Assembly (NCBI RefSeq): GCF_003403075.1
Contig: NZ_CP031557.1
Coordinates: forward strand, 3,596,001-3,660,000
DNA: 64,000 nt
From: Flavobacterium psychrotrophum
GTDB taxonomy: Bacteria > Bacteroidota > Bacteroidia > Flavobacteriales > Flavobacteriaceae
Reading direction: 5' to 3'
Both the position numbers and the translations under genes were made by a program. Below are positions 8,379 through 16,858 of this stretch, piece by piece. The notes under the pieces were generated by a model. That model searched no databases and was not told the origin of the DNA. It saw only the letters and a list, made by a program, of their open reading frames with translations. The first letter of the stretch is position 1; each line of letters begins with the position of its first letter.

Positions 8379-8744
8379 CTATGTCTTCTTCCCTATCTCA
8401 CCCAAATGGGTAAATTTAAATCCACGTTCATATTTAAGGCCGTAGCCAAACATCCTGTCCATACTCGAATGCGCAAATAGGATAACACCTGCAAGTTGGA
8501 TTAATGCATTCCCTGTATAAATACCCAAAATATAAACTACTACAGCAACCGCCCTATGATGGAACAGATTGTATGCCCATGCCCCTACACGATTTCCTGC
8601 AAGGTAACCAAGCATGGAAAAATCAGGCACCAGTATAAGCACAGAAAACCACCACCACGCAAACGGCAACAGGCTAAACCCATAAATACCTAATGCAAAT
8701 AATGCTGCTTCCTCTAACTGAATAAGCTGTTTCATGCCATTCAA
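8379..8744 (-). CDS. DUF4260 family membrane protein
   Basis: 121 residues with about four hydrophobic segments. PDFSMLGYLAGNRVGAWAYNLFHH, AHSSMDRMFGYGLKYE and the end FKFTHLGEIGK are the conserved features I associate with DUF4260. His and Asp residues in the loops suggest a possible metal or lipid role, but no activity is known. 17 bases separate it from the cyclase-family gene upstream on the same strand. Confidence 0.82.
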   Translation of the reverse strand: MNGMKQLIQLEEAALFALGIYGFSLLPFAWWWFSVLILVPDFSMLGYLAGNRVGAWAYNLFHHRAVAVVVYILGIYTGNALIQLAGVILFAHSSMDRMFGYGLKYERGFKFTHLGEIGKKT

Positions 8745-8761
8745 AATTTAAAATTCATCAT

Positions 8762-9526
8762 TTAAAATAATCTATAAAGAACAGGCTTACTCGGGCTGGC
8801 ATCATTTTCAAAAGAAGCAATCTGAATATTTAACAGATACGTACCGTCAAGAACAGCATCGGGCACAAAGATCATTTCAGTAATCGTGGCATGACGGCGG
8901 GCATCTGCGTTTAATCCCTGAACATCGGTAATATTCCAGAAAGCTTTGTGTGCCCCCAGCCTGCCTTCATCTTCCTCGCGGTCTACACTAGGCAGGTCGA
9001 TAAGCAGGTGATCAATACCGCATTCACGGATATAATCTGCCGCAGCGGCTTCAAGATAAGGCGGATTGGTATGGCTGTAATTTTTATGTTGCTTGTCGGC
9101 TTTATTAGGTAGCGTTCGGATTACAAGTGCCTCAGGGGTTTTACCGTTTAGCTTATTCTCTATCTGCGCTTTAGTTATAACATTGTCATCGCCCTGCACT
9201 TCAGGCGTAACCGATATCAGCTCTGCCATAAAGAAGAACTTGACCAGCGTTTTGTTGATGCTGTAAAAATCGTTGGTAATATGCCCCAGGCATTCGGTGT
9301 GTGTACCGTGCGCGTGCGGATTAAAGGCTATGTTATTAAAATTTGTTGATGCACCCTCGCTTACCTTGCCCACCCAGTTATCTATAGCTACGGGGCGTAT
9401 AATAGGGTGTTCTAAATACCAGGCAATTGGGTTTTGGCTATCGCCGGTTAGTGGTATCGAAATATCAATGGGTTTAGAAAAGTCTACTTTATAACTTTTC
9501 TCTTTATGGTCTATAGTAGCAAGCAT
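8762..9526 (-). CDS. Cyclase family protein (kynurenine formamidase-like fold)
   Basis: 254 residues. DISIPLTGDSQNPIAW at the N-terminus and AFNPHAHGTHTECLGHI at about residues 70-86 fit the family metal motif HxGTHxDxPxH, with Glu-Cys where Asp-Phe usually stands. Further conserved parts are ALVIRTLPN, NPPYLEAAAADYI and DHLLIDLPSVDREEDEGRLGAHKAFW. The family includes metal-dependent arylformamidases and unrelated hydrolases, so the substrate is uncertain. Confidence 0.82.
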   Translation of the reverse strand: MLATIDHKEKSYKVDFSKPIDISIPLTGDSQNPIAWYLEHPIIRPVAIDNWVGKVSEGASTNFNNIAFNPHAHGTHTECLGHITNDFYSINKTLVKFFFMAELISVTPEVQGDDNVITKAQIENKLNGKTPEALVIRTLPNKADKQHKNYSHTNPPYLEAAAADYIRECGIDHLLIDLPSVDREEDEGRLGAHKAFWNITDVQGLNADARRHATITEMIFVPDAVLDGTYLLNIQIASFENDASPSKPVLYRLF

Positions 9527-9546
9527 AATATTTTTAAAGACTATTT

Positions 9547-9588
9547 CACAGAGTTACACAGAGGTTTCACAGAGATTCACGGAGAATA
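9547..9588. repeat. Short tandem repeat of CACAGAG units
   Basis: Four imperfect units of about 10-11 bases (TTTCACAGAG, TTACACAGAG, GTTTCACAGAG, ATTCACGGAG) in the intergenic gap between the cyclase gene and hemW. Confidence 0.6.
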
Positions 9589-9636
9589 AATCAACGACAC
9601 CACACTGATTAAATCTCGGTGTTCATCTGTTACATC

Positions 9637-10770
9637 CTACTCCAAATTTACAAAAAACAAATCGCTGGCTATGCCATCGGCCAGGAACTTTCCGGCACGG
9701 GTGGTTTTAAGGATGTTATTTTCAAAAGAAAGCAGTTGCTGGTGTACAAAAGGCGTCGCCTCTTTAAGCAAATAATCTGAGAAGGCATTTCCAAAATTTT
9801 CTTGTACTTTCAAGACATCTACACCCCAAATGGTACGCAGCCCCGTCATTACATATTCATTATAACGATCTGTTACAGAAAGCTCTTCTGATTCAAGAGG
9901 CAAAACACCTTCTTGTACTTTCCGGAGATACAGGTTATTATTAGCTACATTCCAGCTGCGGTGGGTACCGTTGTAACTATGCGCCGATGGGCCTATACCC
10001 AGGTACTTTTTACCCAGCCAGTAGGCTGTATTATTCTTTGAAAAATATTCAGGCTTACCAAAGTTTGACAGCTCATAATGCACAAAGCCTTCCTGCTCCA
10101 GCCTATCAGCCAATAACAAAAACTGCTCATGCGCTGCTTCATCACTTGGTGCAGAAATAATACCTTTTTTAACCAGCGTATGCAATGCCGTTTTAGGCTC
10201 TACCGTAAGGGCATAACTTGATATGTGCGGAATGCCAAACGACAGCGCCTTTTCTACATTCTGCATCCATCGGTGGTTATCCATACCGGGAATACCATAA
10301 ATAAGGTCGAGTGTAATGTTATCAAAATACTTTACAGCTTCTGTAAGACATTGCTCTGCCTGCGTGGCATTGTGCGCACGGTTCATCATTTTAAGGTCTT
10401 CCTCAAAAAAGGACTGCACACCAATGCTTAACCTGTTAATTTGTGAATTTGCTAATTCGGTAATTCGGGAGGGCGATAAATCATCCGGATTGGCTTCGAG
10501 GGTCACTTCAGGATTAGCAATAACCGTATGGTTTTGGTATACGGCATCTAATAAAAACCGTGTTTGTTCATTGCTAAGTACCGAGGGTGTACCACCGCCA
10601 AAGTAAATGGTTTCGATAACTTCACCGCCTAATTCGTCTTTGCGCAGGGCAATTTCTTTGGCTAAAGCCAAAACCATATCGTCCCGGTTTTTCATGGAAG
10701 TAGAAAAATGGAAATCGCAATAATGGCATGCCTGCCTGCAAAACGGAATGTGGATGTAAATGCCCGCCAT
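9637..10770 (-). CDS. hemW: Radical SAM haem chaperone HemW
   Basis: 377 residues, standard length. The first 25 residues carry IYIHIPFCRQACHYCDFHF: the CxxxCxxC cluster followed by the DFxF/NF residues of HemW rather than HemN. ETIYFGGGTPSVL, TLEANPDDL, RLSIGVQSF and LIYGIPGM are the SAM-binding and core motifs. HemW is now regarded as a haem-binding chaperone. A perfect -7 box (TACCTTTG, minus strand, 10776-10783) ends only five bases before the ATG, so the mRNA may be leaderless. Confidence 0.93.
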   Translation of the reverse strand: MAGIYIHIPFCRQACHYCDFHFSTSMKNRDDMVLALAKEIALRKDELGGEVIETIYFGGGTPSVLSNEQTRFLLDAVYQNHTVIANPEVTLEANPDDLSPSRITELANSQINRLSIGVQSFFEEDLKMMNRAHNATQAEQCLTEAVKYFDNITLDLIYGIPGMDNHRWMQNVEKALSFGIPHISSYALTVEPKTALHTLVKKGIISAPSDEAAHEQFLLLADRLEQEGFVHYELSNFGKPEYFSKNNTAYWLGKKYLGIGPSAHSYNGTHRSWNVANNNLYLRKVQEGVLPLESEELSVTDRYNEYVMTGLRTIWGVDVLKVQENFGNAFSDYLLKEATPFVHQQLLSFENNILKTTRAGKFLADGIASDLFFVNLE

Positions 10771-10775
10771 GGGCG

Positions 10776-10783
10776 CAAAGGTA
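10776..10783 (-). promoter_or_regulatory. -7 box for hemW, very close to the start codon
   Basis: TACCTTTG on the minus strand. No good TTG -33 partner was found at normal spacing, so confidence is moderate. The distance to ATG leaves room for almost no leader. Confidence 0.5.
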
Positions 10784-10820
10784 CAATCTTTTCAGGCAGA
10801 AAATAATAGGCTGTAAAGCC

Positions 10821-11375
10821 CTACTTCACCTTATCGGGGTTTTGTTTTATAAAGGCATCCCAACCGGTGTAGCTTTTACCCGCCACGGTAGGTTTACCCG
10901 TATTAAAATGATGGCATACGGCTGCTGCAAGGCCATCGGTGCTATCCAGGTTTTTAGGCAGTTCTTTTAAACCTAAAAGCTGTTGCAGCATTTTAGCCAC
11001 CTGTTCTTTACTGGCATTACCGTTGCCGGTTATGGCCATTTTTATCTTTTTTGGTTCATACTCTGTAACCGGGATGTCGCGCGAAAGCCCTGCCGCCATA
11101 GCAACGCCCTGAGCCCTTCCCAGCTTGAGCATACTCTGTACATTCTTACCAAAAAATGGCGCCTCAATGGCTATCTCATCCGGGTTATGGGTATCAATAA
11201 GTTCTATTGTACGTTCAAAGATGAGTTTTAGCTTTAGGTAATGGTCGTCATATTTACTAAGCTGCAATTCATTCAGCTGGATAAATTGCATCGATTTGTT
11301 AACCACCCTTATAAGGCCAAAGCCCATAATGGTCGTTCCGGGGTCAATGCCTAATATAATACGTTCGTTTGCCAA
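10821..11375 (-). CDS. ruvC: Holliday junction resolvase RuvC
   Basis: 184 residues from TTG 11375. The start ANERIILGIDPGTTIMGFGLI holds the first catalytic Asp; AIEAPFFGKNVQSMLKLGRAQG gives the Glu; and the end has LDSTDGLAAAVCHHF with the final Asp residues. RuvC cuts Holliday junctions with RuvAB. The frame stays open 18 codons further upstream to 11429, but that extension has no family match and would overlap the divergent gene at 11400, so the TTG start is chosen because it gives the usual length. Confidence 0.93.
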   Translation of the reverse strand: MANERIILGIDPGTTIMGFGLIRVVNKSMQFIQLNELQLSKYDDHYLKLKLIFERTIELIDTHNPDEIAIEAPFFGKNVQSMLKLGRAQGVAMAAGLSRDIPVTEYEPKKIKMAITGNGNASKEQVAKMLQQLLGLKELPKNLDSTDGLAAAVCHHFNTGKPTVAGKSYTGWDAFIKQNPDKVK

Positions 11376-11387
11376 AGCTATTTTAGT

Positions 11388-11395
11388 TACTTTTG
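11388..11395 (+). promoter_or_regulatory. -7 box for the flippase-like gene
   Basis: TACTTTTG ending four bases before ATG 11400. A TTG at 11369-11371 is a possible -33 element with a short 16-base spacer. As with hemW, the message would have nearly no leader. Confidence 0.5.
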
Positions 11396-11399
11396 CCGG

Positions 11400-12338
11400 A
11401 TGAAAGCCCTGCCCCACAAAACTAAGCAATTGTTTGTTTTTATCGCTAAACTTTTAGTTGTAAGCGGCGCTTTTTATTATATCTATAACCGCCTGGCTAA
11501 TGGCGAGCAGTTTGACCCCCACCGTTTCAGCACGGCTTTAGCAAAACCTAATGCATGGTTTATTGTTGCAGCCATTATCATGCTTACTTTTTTAAATCGT
11601 TTTTTAGAGATCCTGAAATGGAAGGCACTGGCCAACACCCTACAACCGGTATCGCTGGGGCAGAGTGCCGCACAGGTACTTGCTGCGGTTACCGCCGCTA
11701 TTTTTACACCAAACGGACTGGGCGAATATGCCGCCAAAGCACTCTACTATAAAAAACAGGACGCGAAAGAGATTGTGTTCCTGAACCTTGTGTGCAACGG
11801 TGTACAGATGATTATTGCAACCCTGGCGGGACTTACCGGACTGGTAGCTTTTAATTTTATATACAGTGTAATTCCAAACTCGCTACTGCTTGCAATTATT
11901 GCCGGGATAGGCATAGTAGCACTTATTGTTTTCGCGTCGCGAAATATTACGGTTAAAGGCTATTCGTTACAAAAGCTTTTTGAGAAGATAAATGCCCTGC
12001 CAAAAAGTGTACACCAAAAAAATATGGCACTGGCCTTATTCCGCTACCTGAGTATTGTAAACCAGCATTACCTGTTGTTTTTACTCTTTGGCGTAAGCAT
12101 ACCCTATCCGGTAATGATGGCTGCGATTGCGGGAATTTACTTTTTAGGCTCAGCATTGCCTAACTTTACGTTTATCGATTTTGCAGTACGTGGCAGCGTT
12201 GCGGTCTATTTCTTTGAAATTATTGGCGTAAACGAATGGATCGTTGTCTTGGCTGCTACACTGCAATGGTTATTAAATGTAGTACTACCGGTAGTAGCGG
12301 GAAGTTATTTTGTATTGACGTTTAAGCGGAAGTTATAA
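11400..12338 (+). CDS. Lysylphosphatidylglycerol synthase/flippase-like (UPF0104) membrane protein
   Basis: 312 residues with about 8 transmembrane helices. The pattern LNRFLEILKWKALAN, then AAVTAAIFTPNGLGEYAAKALYYKK, fits the integral-membrane flippase domain of the MprF/AglD-like family. The C-terminal LPNFTFIDFAVRGSVAVYFF is also typical. It lacks the soluble aminoacyl-transferase domain, so it probably moves or modifies a lipid rather than aminoacylating it. Divergent from ruvC. Confidence 0.82.
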   Translation: MKALPHKTKQLFVFIAKLLVVSGAFYYIYNRLANGEQFDPHRFSTALAKPNAWFIVAAIIMLTFLNRFLEILKWKALANTLQPVSLGQSAAQVLAAVTAAIFTPNGLGEYAAKALYYKKQDAKEIVFLNLVCNGVQMIIATLAGLTGLVAFNFIYSVIPNSLLLAIIAGIGIVALIVFASRNITVKGYSLQKLFEKINALPKSVHQKNMALALFRYLSIVNQHYLLFLLFGVSIPYPVMMAAIAGIYFLGSALPNFTFIDFAVRGSVAVYFFEIIGVNEWIVVLAATLQWLLNVVLPVVAGSYFVLTFKRKL

Positions 12339-12416
12339 AGAAATCTTTGTAACACTTTATATGAAATTTCGCTAAGTTCCACAAAGGGACACAAAGCTGT
12401 TCAGAAGAAGTTGATC

Positions 12417-12483
12417 GCGCGGATTTGTAATCCGTGCGTAATAATAGCAACCGAAAGTAAATCACGGATCAAAGATCCGCGCC
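12417..12483. repeat. REP-like palindrome doublet
   Basis: Two short palindromes in inverted order: GCGCGGATTTGTAATCCGTGC at 12417-12437 (written without its last base here: stem GGAT/ATCC) and CACGGATCAAAGATCCGCGC at 12463-12482 (stem GGATC/GATCC). The two can also pair with each other through GCGCGGAT/ATCCGCGC. Such doublets resemble REP elements mobilised by Y1 transposases; none is encoded in this window. Confidence 0.65.
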
Positions 12484-12538
12484 ATCCGGTTTTCTTTTAT
12501 TTGTGAAGATTCGTGTAATTCGCGGCAAAACAAAAGGC

Positions 12539-13021
12539 CTATTTCTTCACATCTAAAATCACGGGAAGTACAAACTGGCTGGTAACGGGCACGCCCTCTT
12601 TTTGTGCAGGCTCTACTTTAGGGAAATCGACCAGGCGGGCTTTAATGATACTATCTATTTTAACCGTATCATATTGCACGCTATCTTTTGGGAACTGGGG
12701 ATCAAACTGCAGGCGGGCGTCGGCAAAAACCGTAACCTTAACCTGTATGGTATCCAGTTGCGGGTATAAGAGTGCAATGGTATCAGCCCCAAGCTTTTCC
12801 TGCACCAGGCGTGCCATGGCCGAGAAAAAGCATTCTTTTTTAAGGGCTTTATCGGTTATTACATCACACTCTGCCAGCGAGGGGTAACTACTTACTTCTT
12901 TCCAGTTAATTTCTTTCAGGCGTTCCTGCAACAGGGCATCCTCATCGGGCACCTGCTTATCAAAATATTGACAGGAAACCCCAAGGAGAGAAAAAAGCAA
13001 TAAAAGACTTATTTTTTTCAT
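12539..13021 (-). CDS. Hypothetical lipoprotein
   Basis: 160 residues starting MKKISLLLLFSLLGVSCQYF, a lipoprotein signal with Cys at residue 17. The mature part has Cys residues at about 53 and 64 that may pair (LAECDVIT, KKECFFSAM), and the C-terminal half (FPKVEPAQKEGVPVTSQF then LPVILDV) resembles a TonB C-terminal-like segment as found in periplasmic Bacteroidota proteins. The role is unknown. The two upstream and downstream genes are not close. Confidence 0.7.
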   Translation of the reverse strand: MKKISLLLLFSLLGVSCQYFDKQVPDEDALLQERLKEINWKEVSSYPSLAECDVITDKALKKECFFSAMARLVQEKLGADTIALLYPQLDTIQVKVTVFADARLQFDPQFPKDSVQYDTVKIDSIIKARLVDFPKVEPAQKEGVPVTSQFVLPVILDVKK

Positions 13022-13108
13022 GAAACGCTAACGATCATTTTTACTGACAGACCAAAAATAACGAAAATTTATTTAAGGAGATATCATCTGCAACTTCCGG
13101 TAATGCTA

Positions 13109-13690
13109 TTATGTAGTTTCTTTACTAATCCATTTACCCACCTCAGGGGCTTTATAGCTACGCATTTTATCAAGCAGGGCATCGGCATTAGTATCTACCA
13201 GCAACATATCGCGGTTTACTGCCTTTAAAAGCCCTTTGCCAACCATAGTATCTATAAAGGCGATAAGCTCATCATAAAATCCGTTTACATTTAGCAATGC
13301 CACAGGCTTTTTATGCAGGCCGAGCTGTGCCCAGGTAAGTATTTCAAACAATTCTTCGAGCGTACCAAAACCACCTGGCAGGGCAATTACGCCATCGCTC
13401 AGGTCATTCATTTTTGTCTTACGCTCGTGCATGGTTTCGGTAAGTATCAACTCAGTAAGTCCGGCATGGGCTATTTCTTTGGTTTGCAAAAAGTGTGGCA
13501 ATACACCGGTAACGGTGCCGCCTGCGCTCAACGCACCATTTGCTACAGCCCCCATAAGCCCTACCTGCGCACCGCCATAAACCAAACCTATATTATTTTT
13601 AGCCAATGTAGCCCCAAGCTGAAACGCCTCCTGCTCAAAAATAGCATCAGTACCAAAACTCGACGCACAAAAAACTGTTATATTCTTCAT
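13109..13690 (-). CDS. LOG-family protein (TIGR00730, Rossmann fold)
   Basis: 193 residues. FCASSFGTDAIFEQEA, VYGGAQVGLMGAVANGAL, MHERKTKMNDLSDGVIALPGGFGTLEELFE and TWAQLGLHKKPVALLN are the complete signature of the LOG family; PGGxGTxxE forms the nucleotide phosphate site. Known members release free cytokinin-type bases from nucleoside 5'-monophosphates; the role in this organism is likely nucleotide monophosphate hydrolysis. Its start lies two bases from the stop of rsmG, so the two share a transcript. Confidence 0.92.
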   Translation of the reverse strand: MKNITVFCASSFGTDAIFEQEAFQLGATLAKNNIGLVYGGAQVGLMGAVANGALSAGGTVTGVLPHFLQTKEIAHAGLTELILTETMHERKTKMNDLSDGVIALPGGFGTLEELFEILTWAQLGLHKKPVALLNVNGFYDELIAFIDTMVGKGLLKAVNRDMLLVDTNADALLDKMRSYKAPEVGKWISKETT

Positions 13691-13692
13691 TA

Positions 13693-14337
13693 TTAATAAT
13701 CGTCCCTCAGCGCTCTATACTTCATGGCAAGGTGCACCACTTTTTTAGTTTCAAAAAACTCATCACTAAAATAATCCGGCAAATTAAACAACGTAACTTT
13801 TTGGAATACTGCCAGTTCCTCAGTTAAGTCGCCACCCTTTAGGTAAAGAATACCGTTAGGCAATGCGTGCTTTTGGTCCTTCTTAACTTTTCCGCGTACC
13901 CACTTAACAAAATCGGGCATATTGGTTACCGCACGGCTTACAATAAAGTCAAAATCCTCTTCAATATTTTCAGCACGCTTTTGTTCGGCACGCACATTTT
14001 TAAGGCCAAGCGCTTCAGCTACGCCCTGCACTACTTTTATTTTCTTGGCAATAACATCTACCAGGTAGAAATTAGTCTCCGGAAAAAGTATTGCAAGAGG
14101 TATTCCCGGAAATCCGCCACCGGTACCTACATCAAGCACGCTTGCTCCCGGCTCAAACGGCATTACTTTTGCAATACCTAACGAATGCAGTACATGGCGG
14201 GTATAAAGTTCGTCTATATCCTTGCGGGAAATAACGTTTATCTTGGCATTCCAGTCAGTATACAAATCTTTAAGGCTGGCAAACTGCTGCTTTTGAGTAT
14301 CGGTAAGGTTAGGAAAGTAGTGTAGGATTTCCTCCAT
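13693..14337 (-). CDS. rsmG: 16S rRNA (guanine-527-N7) methyltransferase RsmG
   Basis: 214 residues from ATG 14337. VISRKDIDELYTRHVLHSL, then the SAM motif VLDVGTGGGFPGIPLAI, LVDVIAKKIKVV and FIVSRAVTNMP identify RsmG (GidB), which methylates G527 of 16S rRNA. The frame is open to 14391, but a TACTTTTG box on this strand at 14355-14362 lies between, so the shorter start is preferred. Upstream of the LOG gene in one unit, and divergent from the desaturase. Confidence 0.94.
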   Translation of the reverse strand: MEEILHYFPNLTDTQKQQFASLKDLYTDWNAKINVISRKDIDELYTRHVLHSLGIAKVMPFEPGASVLDVGTGGGFPGIPLAILFPETNFYLVDVIAKKIKVVQGVAEALGLKNVRAEQKRAENIEEDFDFIVSRAVTNMPDFVKWVRGKVKKDQKHALPNGILYLKGGDLTEELAVFQKVTLFNLPDYFSDEFFETKKVVHLAMKYRALRDDY

Positions 14338-14394
14338 TGTTTTTAATTTTTTGACAAAAGTAAGCATTTCCGTTATGAAATTTCCGTTCAATTT

Positions 14395-14427
14395 TTGCGT
14401 TTACAACTTGATTAATAATTACCTTTG
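14395..14427 (+). promoter_or_regulatory. Promoter for the fatty acid desaturase
   Basis: TTG at 14395-14397 and TACCTTTG at 14420-14427, spacer 22 bases. It excludes the TTG at 14425 as start codon and supports ATG 14449. Confidence 0.7.
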
Positions 14428-14448
14428 AAAATTAACTTACAGTTATAT

Positions 14449-15543
14449 ATGAATGTAACCCAACCCGTTTTCTCAAAACATGACTCTGTAAAGTTCTTCA
14501 GGACGCTTACTAAGCGTGTTAACGACTATTTTAAAGAAAACAATATAAAAAAAACCGGAAACTGGAAGCTGCACCTTAAAACAGCCATTATGTTTTCGCT
14601 TTACCTAGCTCCCTACTTTGTTATACTTACGCTCGACCTCCCGTGGTGGGCAAACCTGTTGCTTACCATAGTTATGGGTGTGGGCATGGCCGGCATAGGC
14701 ATGAATGTTATGCACGATGCCAACCATGGCTCTTACAGCAGCAAGACCTGGCTCAATAAAATTATGGGCAGTAGTATGTACTTACTGGCAGGCAATGTAA
14801 ACAACTGGCAGATACAGCACAATGTACTACACCATACGTACACAAACATACATGGGCATGATGAAGATCTTGAAGCGGGTCGTATTATCCGTTTCTCGAA
14901 ATCGGCAGAGTGGATGAAGATCCATAAATTTCAGCACTATTACTCGGTTTTCCTGTACGGACTGTTAACTTTTAACTGGGCGATTACGACCGACATCAAG
15001 CAGATGCGCCGCTACATAAAGCGTGGGCTTGCTTACGGAAAATTCCAGAGCCCTGTTAAGCAATGGACAATTTTAGTGGTAACCAAGATAATATACATAT
15101 CCATGTGGATAGCCTTACCTATAATTATAGGCATTGACTGGTGGAAGGTATTGCTGGGCTTTTTTGTAATGCACTATGTGGCAGGCCTTATACTGAGCAT
15201 TGTGTTTCAGCTGGCTCATATTGTAGAAGAAACAGATAACCCACTCCCGAACGAAAATGGCGAAATGGAAAACACCTGGGCCATACACCAGCTGTACACC
15301 ACAGCTAACTTTGCCCCAAAAAACCGGTTTGTAAACTGGTTTACGGGTGGGCTTAACCACCAGATAGAGCACCACATTTTCCCGAACATCAGCCATGTGC
15401 ATTATAAAAGGATATCGCAAATAGTAAAGCAAACAGCTAAAGAGCACAACCTGCCCTACCACGAGTTTAAGAGCATGAGGGGCGCTATAGCAGCGCACTT
15501 TAAGCACCTTAAAGAACTGGGAATGGAGCCTAAAATGGCGTAA
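14449..15543 (+). CDS. Membrane fatty acid desaturase (acyl-CoA/acyl-lipid type)
   Basis: 364 residues from ATG 14449. Three histidine boxes: HDANHG (about residue 90), HNVLHHTYTNIHGHDED (about 124) and, near the end, NHQIEHHIFPNISHVHY (about 302). With four hydrophobic segments this is a di-iron front-end-like desaturase. There is no N-terminal cytochrome b5 domain, so electrons must come from a separate carrier. It likely adjusts membrane fluidity; the double-bond position is not predictable from sequence alone. Confidence 0.9.
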   Translation: MNVTQPVFSKHDSVKFFRTLTKRVNDYFKENNIKKTGNWKLHLKTAIMFSLYLAPYFVILTLDLPWWANLLLTIVMGVGMAGIGMNVMHDANHGSYSSKTWLNKIMGSSMYLLAGNVNNWQIQHNVLHHTYTNIHGHDEDLEAGRIIRFSKSAEWMKIHKFQHYYSVFLYGLLTFNWAITTDIKQMRRYIKRGLAYGKFQSPVKQWTILVVTKIIYISMWIALPIIIGIDWWKVLLGFFVMHYVAGLILSIVFQLAHIVEETDNPLPNENGEMENTWAIHQLYTTANFAPKNRFVNWFTGGLNHQIEHHIFPNISHVHYKRISQIVKQTAKEHNLPYHEFKSMRGAIAAHFKHLKELGMEPKMA

Positions 15544-15596
15544 GTGCAGCTTAACCATTAACATTAAACACAACACATAACACAATTAAAGAAGAA

Positions 15597-16784
15597 ATGA
15601 ACGCGCTTTCAGACAGGATCAACAACTTATCTACATCGCAAACGCTGGCTATGGCCGCAAAAGCAAGGGAACTAAAAGCTCAGGGTATAGACGTTATTAG
15701 CCTTAGCCTTGGCGAACCCGATTTTAACACCCCCGATTTTATTAAAGAAGCAGCCATACAGGCCATAAACGACAACTACAGTGCTTACCCGCCGGTAGAT
15801 GGTTATGCCGAACTTAAGGATGCTATAGCCCTGAAATTTAAGCGTGACAATGGCCTTGATTACAAGCCATCGCAAATTGTGGTTTCTACAGGTGCAAAGC
15901 AGTCGCTTTATAACCTGTGCCAGGTATTGCTTAACCCGGGCGATGAATGCTTACTGCCTGCCCCTTACTGGGTAAGCTATGCCGAAATGGCAAAGATGGC
16001 TGAGGCTACGCCTGTAGAGGTGCCTACATCTGTAGAAAGCGATTTTAAAATAACACCGGAGCAACTGGAAGCCGCCATTACCCCTAAGACCAAGGTAATA
16101 ATGTTTAGCTCGCCATGTAACCCAAGCGGATCTGTTTACAGCCGCGAAGAGCTTACGGCACTTGCTGCCGTACTGGAAAAATATCCGAACATCTACGTTA
16201 TTGCCGACGAAATATATGAGCACATTAACTTTAGCGGTAACTTTTGCAGCATAGCTACCATTCCGGGCATGTACGACCGTACCATTACCGTAAACGGTGT
16301 GGCTAAGGCATTTGCAATGACCGGCTGGAGGATAGGCTACATAGGCGGGCCAGAGTTTATTGCCAAAGCATGTACTAAAATGCAGGGGCAGGTAACCAGC
16401 GGTGCTAACAGTATAGCACAACGCGCTACCATTACTGCGCTTCAGGCAGACCCAAGCGTACTGAAAGACATGGTAGCAGCATTCCACCGCCGTCGTGATC
16501 TTGTAGTAGGCCTTATTAAAGAAATTCCGGGCTTTAAGATCAATGTTCCTGAGGGTGCATTCTATGTATTCCCGGATATCTCTTACTACTTTGGTAAAAC
16601 GCTAAAAGGCATGGAAATAAAAAATGCCGATGATTTCTCAATGTTCCTGTTAGAGCACGCTACTGTGGCTACCGTTACCGGAGATGCTTTTGGCAACCCT
16701 GACTGTATCCGTTTTTCTTATGCTACGGCAGATGAAACACTTGTAGAAGCACTTAGGCGCATTAAAGCAGCCGTTACTGAATAA
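15597..16784 (+). CDS. Class I/II aminotransferase, aspartate aminotransferase-like
   Basis: 395 residues. Fold type I PLP enzyme of the thermophilic-type (Ib) AspC subgroup: LSLGEPDFNTP at about residues 37-47, STGAKQSLYN, SSPCNPSGSVYS, VIADEIYEHI with the PLP Asp, NGVAKAFAMTGWRIGYIGG with the Schiff-base Lys at about 238, and RFSYATADETL with the carboxylate-binding Arg. It probably makes aspartate from oxaloacetate and glutamate, though related enzymes act on other amino acids. A terminator follows. Confidence 0.9.
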   Translation: MNALSDRINNLSTSQTLAMAAKARELKAQGIDVISLSLGEPDFNTPDFIKEAAIQAINDNYSAYPPVDGYAELKDAIALKFKRDNGLDYKPSQIVVSTGAKQSLYNLCQVLLNPGDECLLPAPYWVSYAEMAKMAEATPVEVPTSVESDFKITPEQLEAAITPKTKVIMFSSPCNPSGSVYSREELTALAAVLEKYPNIYVIADEIYEHINFSGNFCSIATIPGMYDRTITVNGVAKAFAMTGWRIGYIGGPEFIAKACTKMQGQVTSGANSIAQRATITALQADPSVLKDMVAAFHRRRDLVVGLIKEIPGFKINVPEGAFYVFPDISYYFGKTLKGMEIKNADDFSMFLLEHATVATVTGDAFGNPDCIRFSYATADETLVEALRRIKAAVTE

Positions 16785-16806
16785 GTTACAATATTCTATA
16801 TATACG

Positions 16807-16834
16807 AAAAATCCCGCCAAGGCGGGATTTTTTA
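16807..16834 (+). terminator. Terminator after the aminotransferase gene
   Basis: Stem AAATCCCGCC / GGCGGGATTT with a two-base loop and a run of T. The A-run on the left side lets it also work for the convergent fabD transcript. Confidence 0.85.
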
Positions 16835-16858
16835 TTTTTAAGCAACTCCGTACAATGA

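Noticed and set aside
9547..9588. CRISPR array
   Set aside because: Units are only about 11 bases with no spacers; it is a simple tandem repeat.
15951..16487. 178-codon minus-strand frame inside the aminotransferase gene
   Set aside because: Opposite-strand shadow of a strongly conserved gene; no motif.
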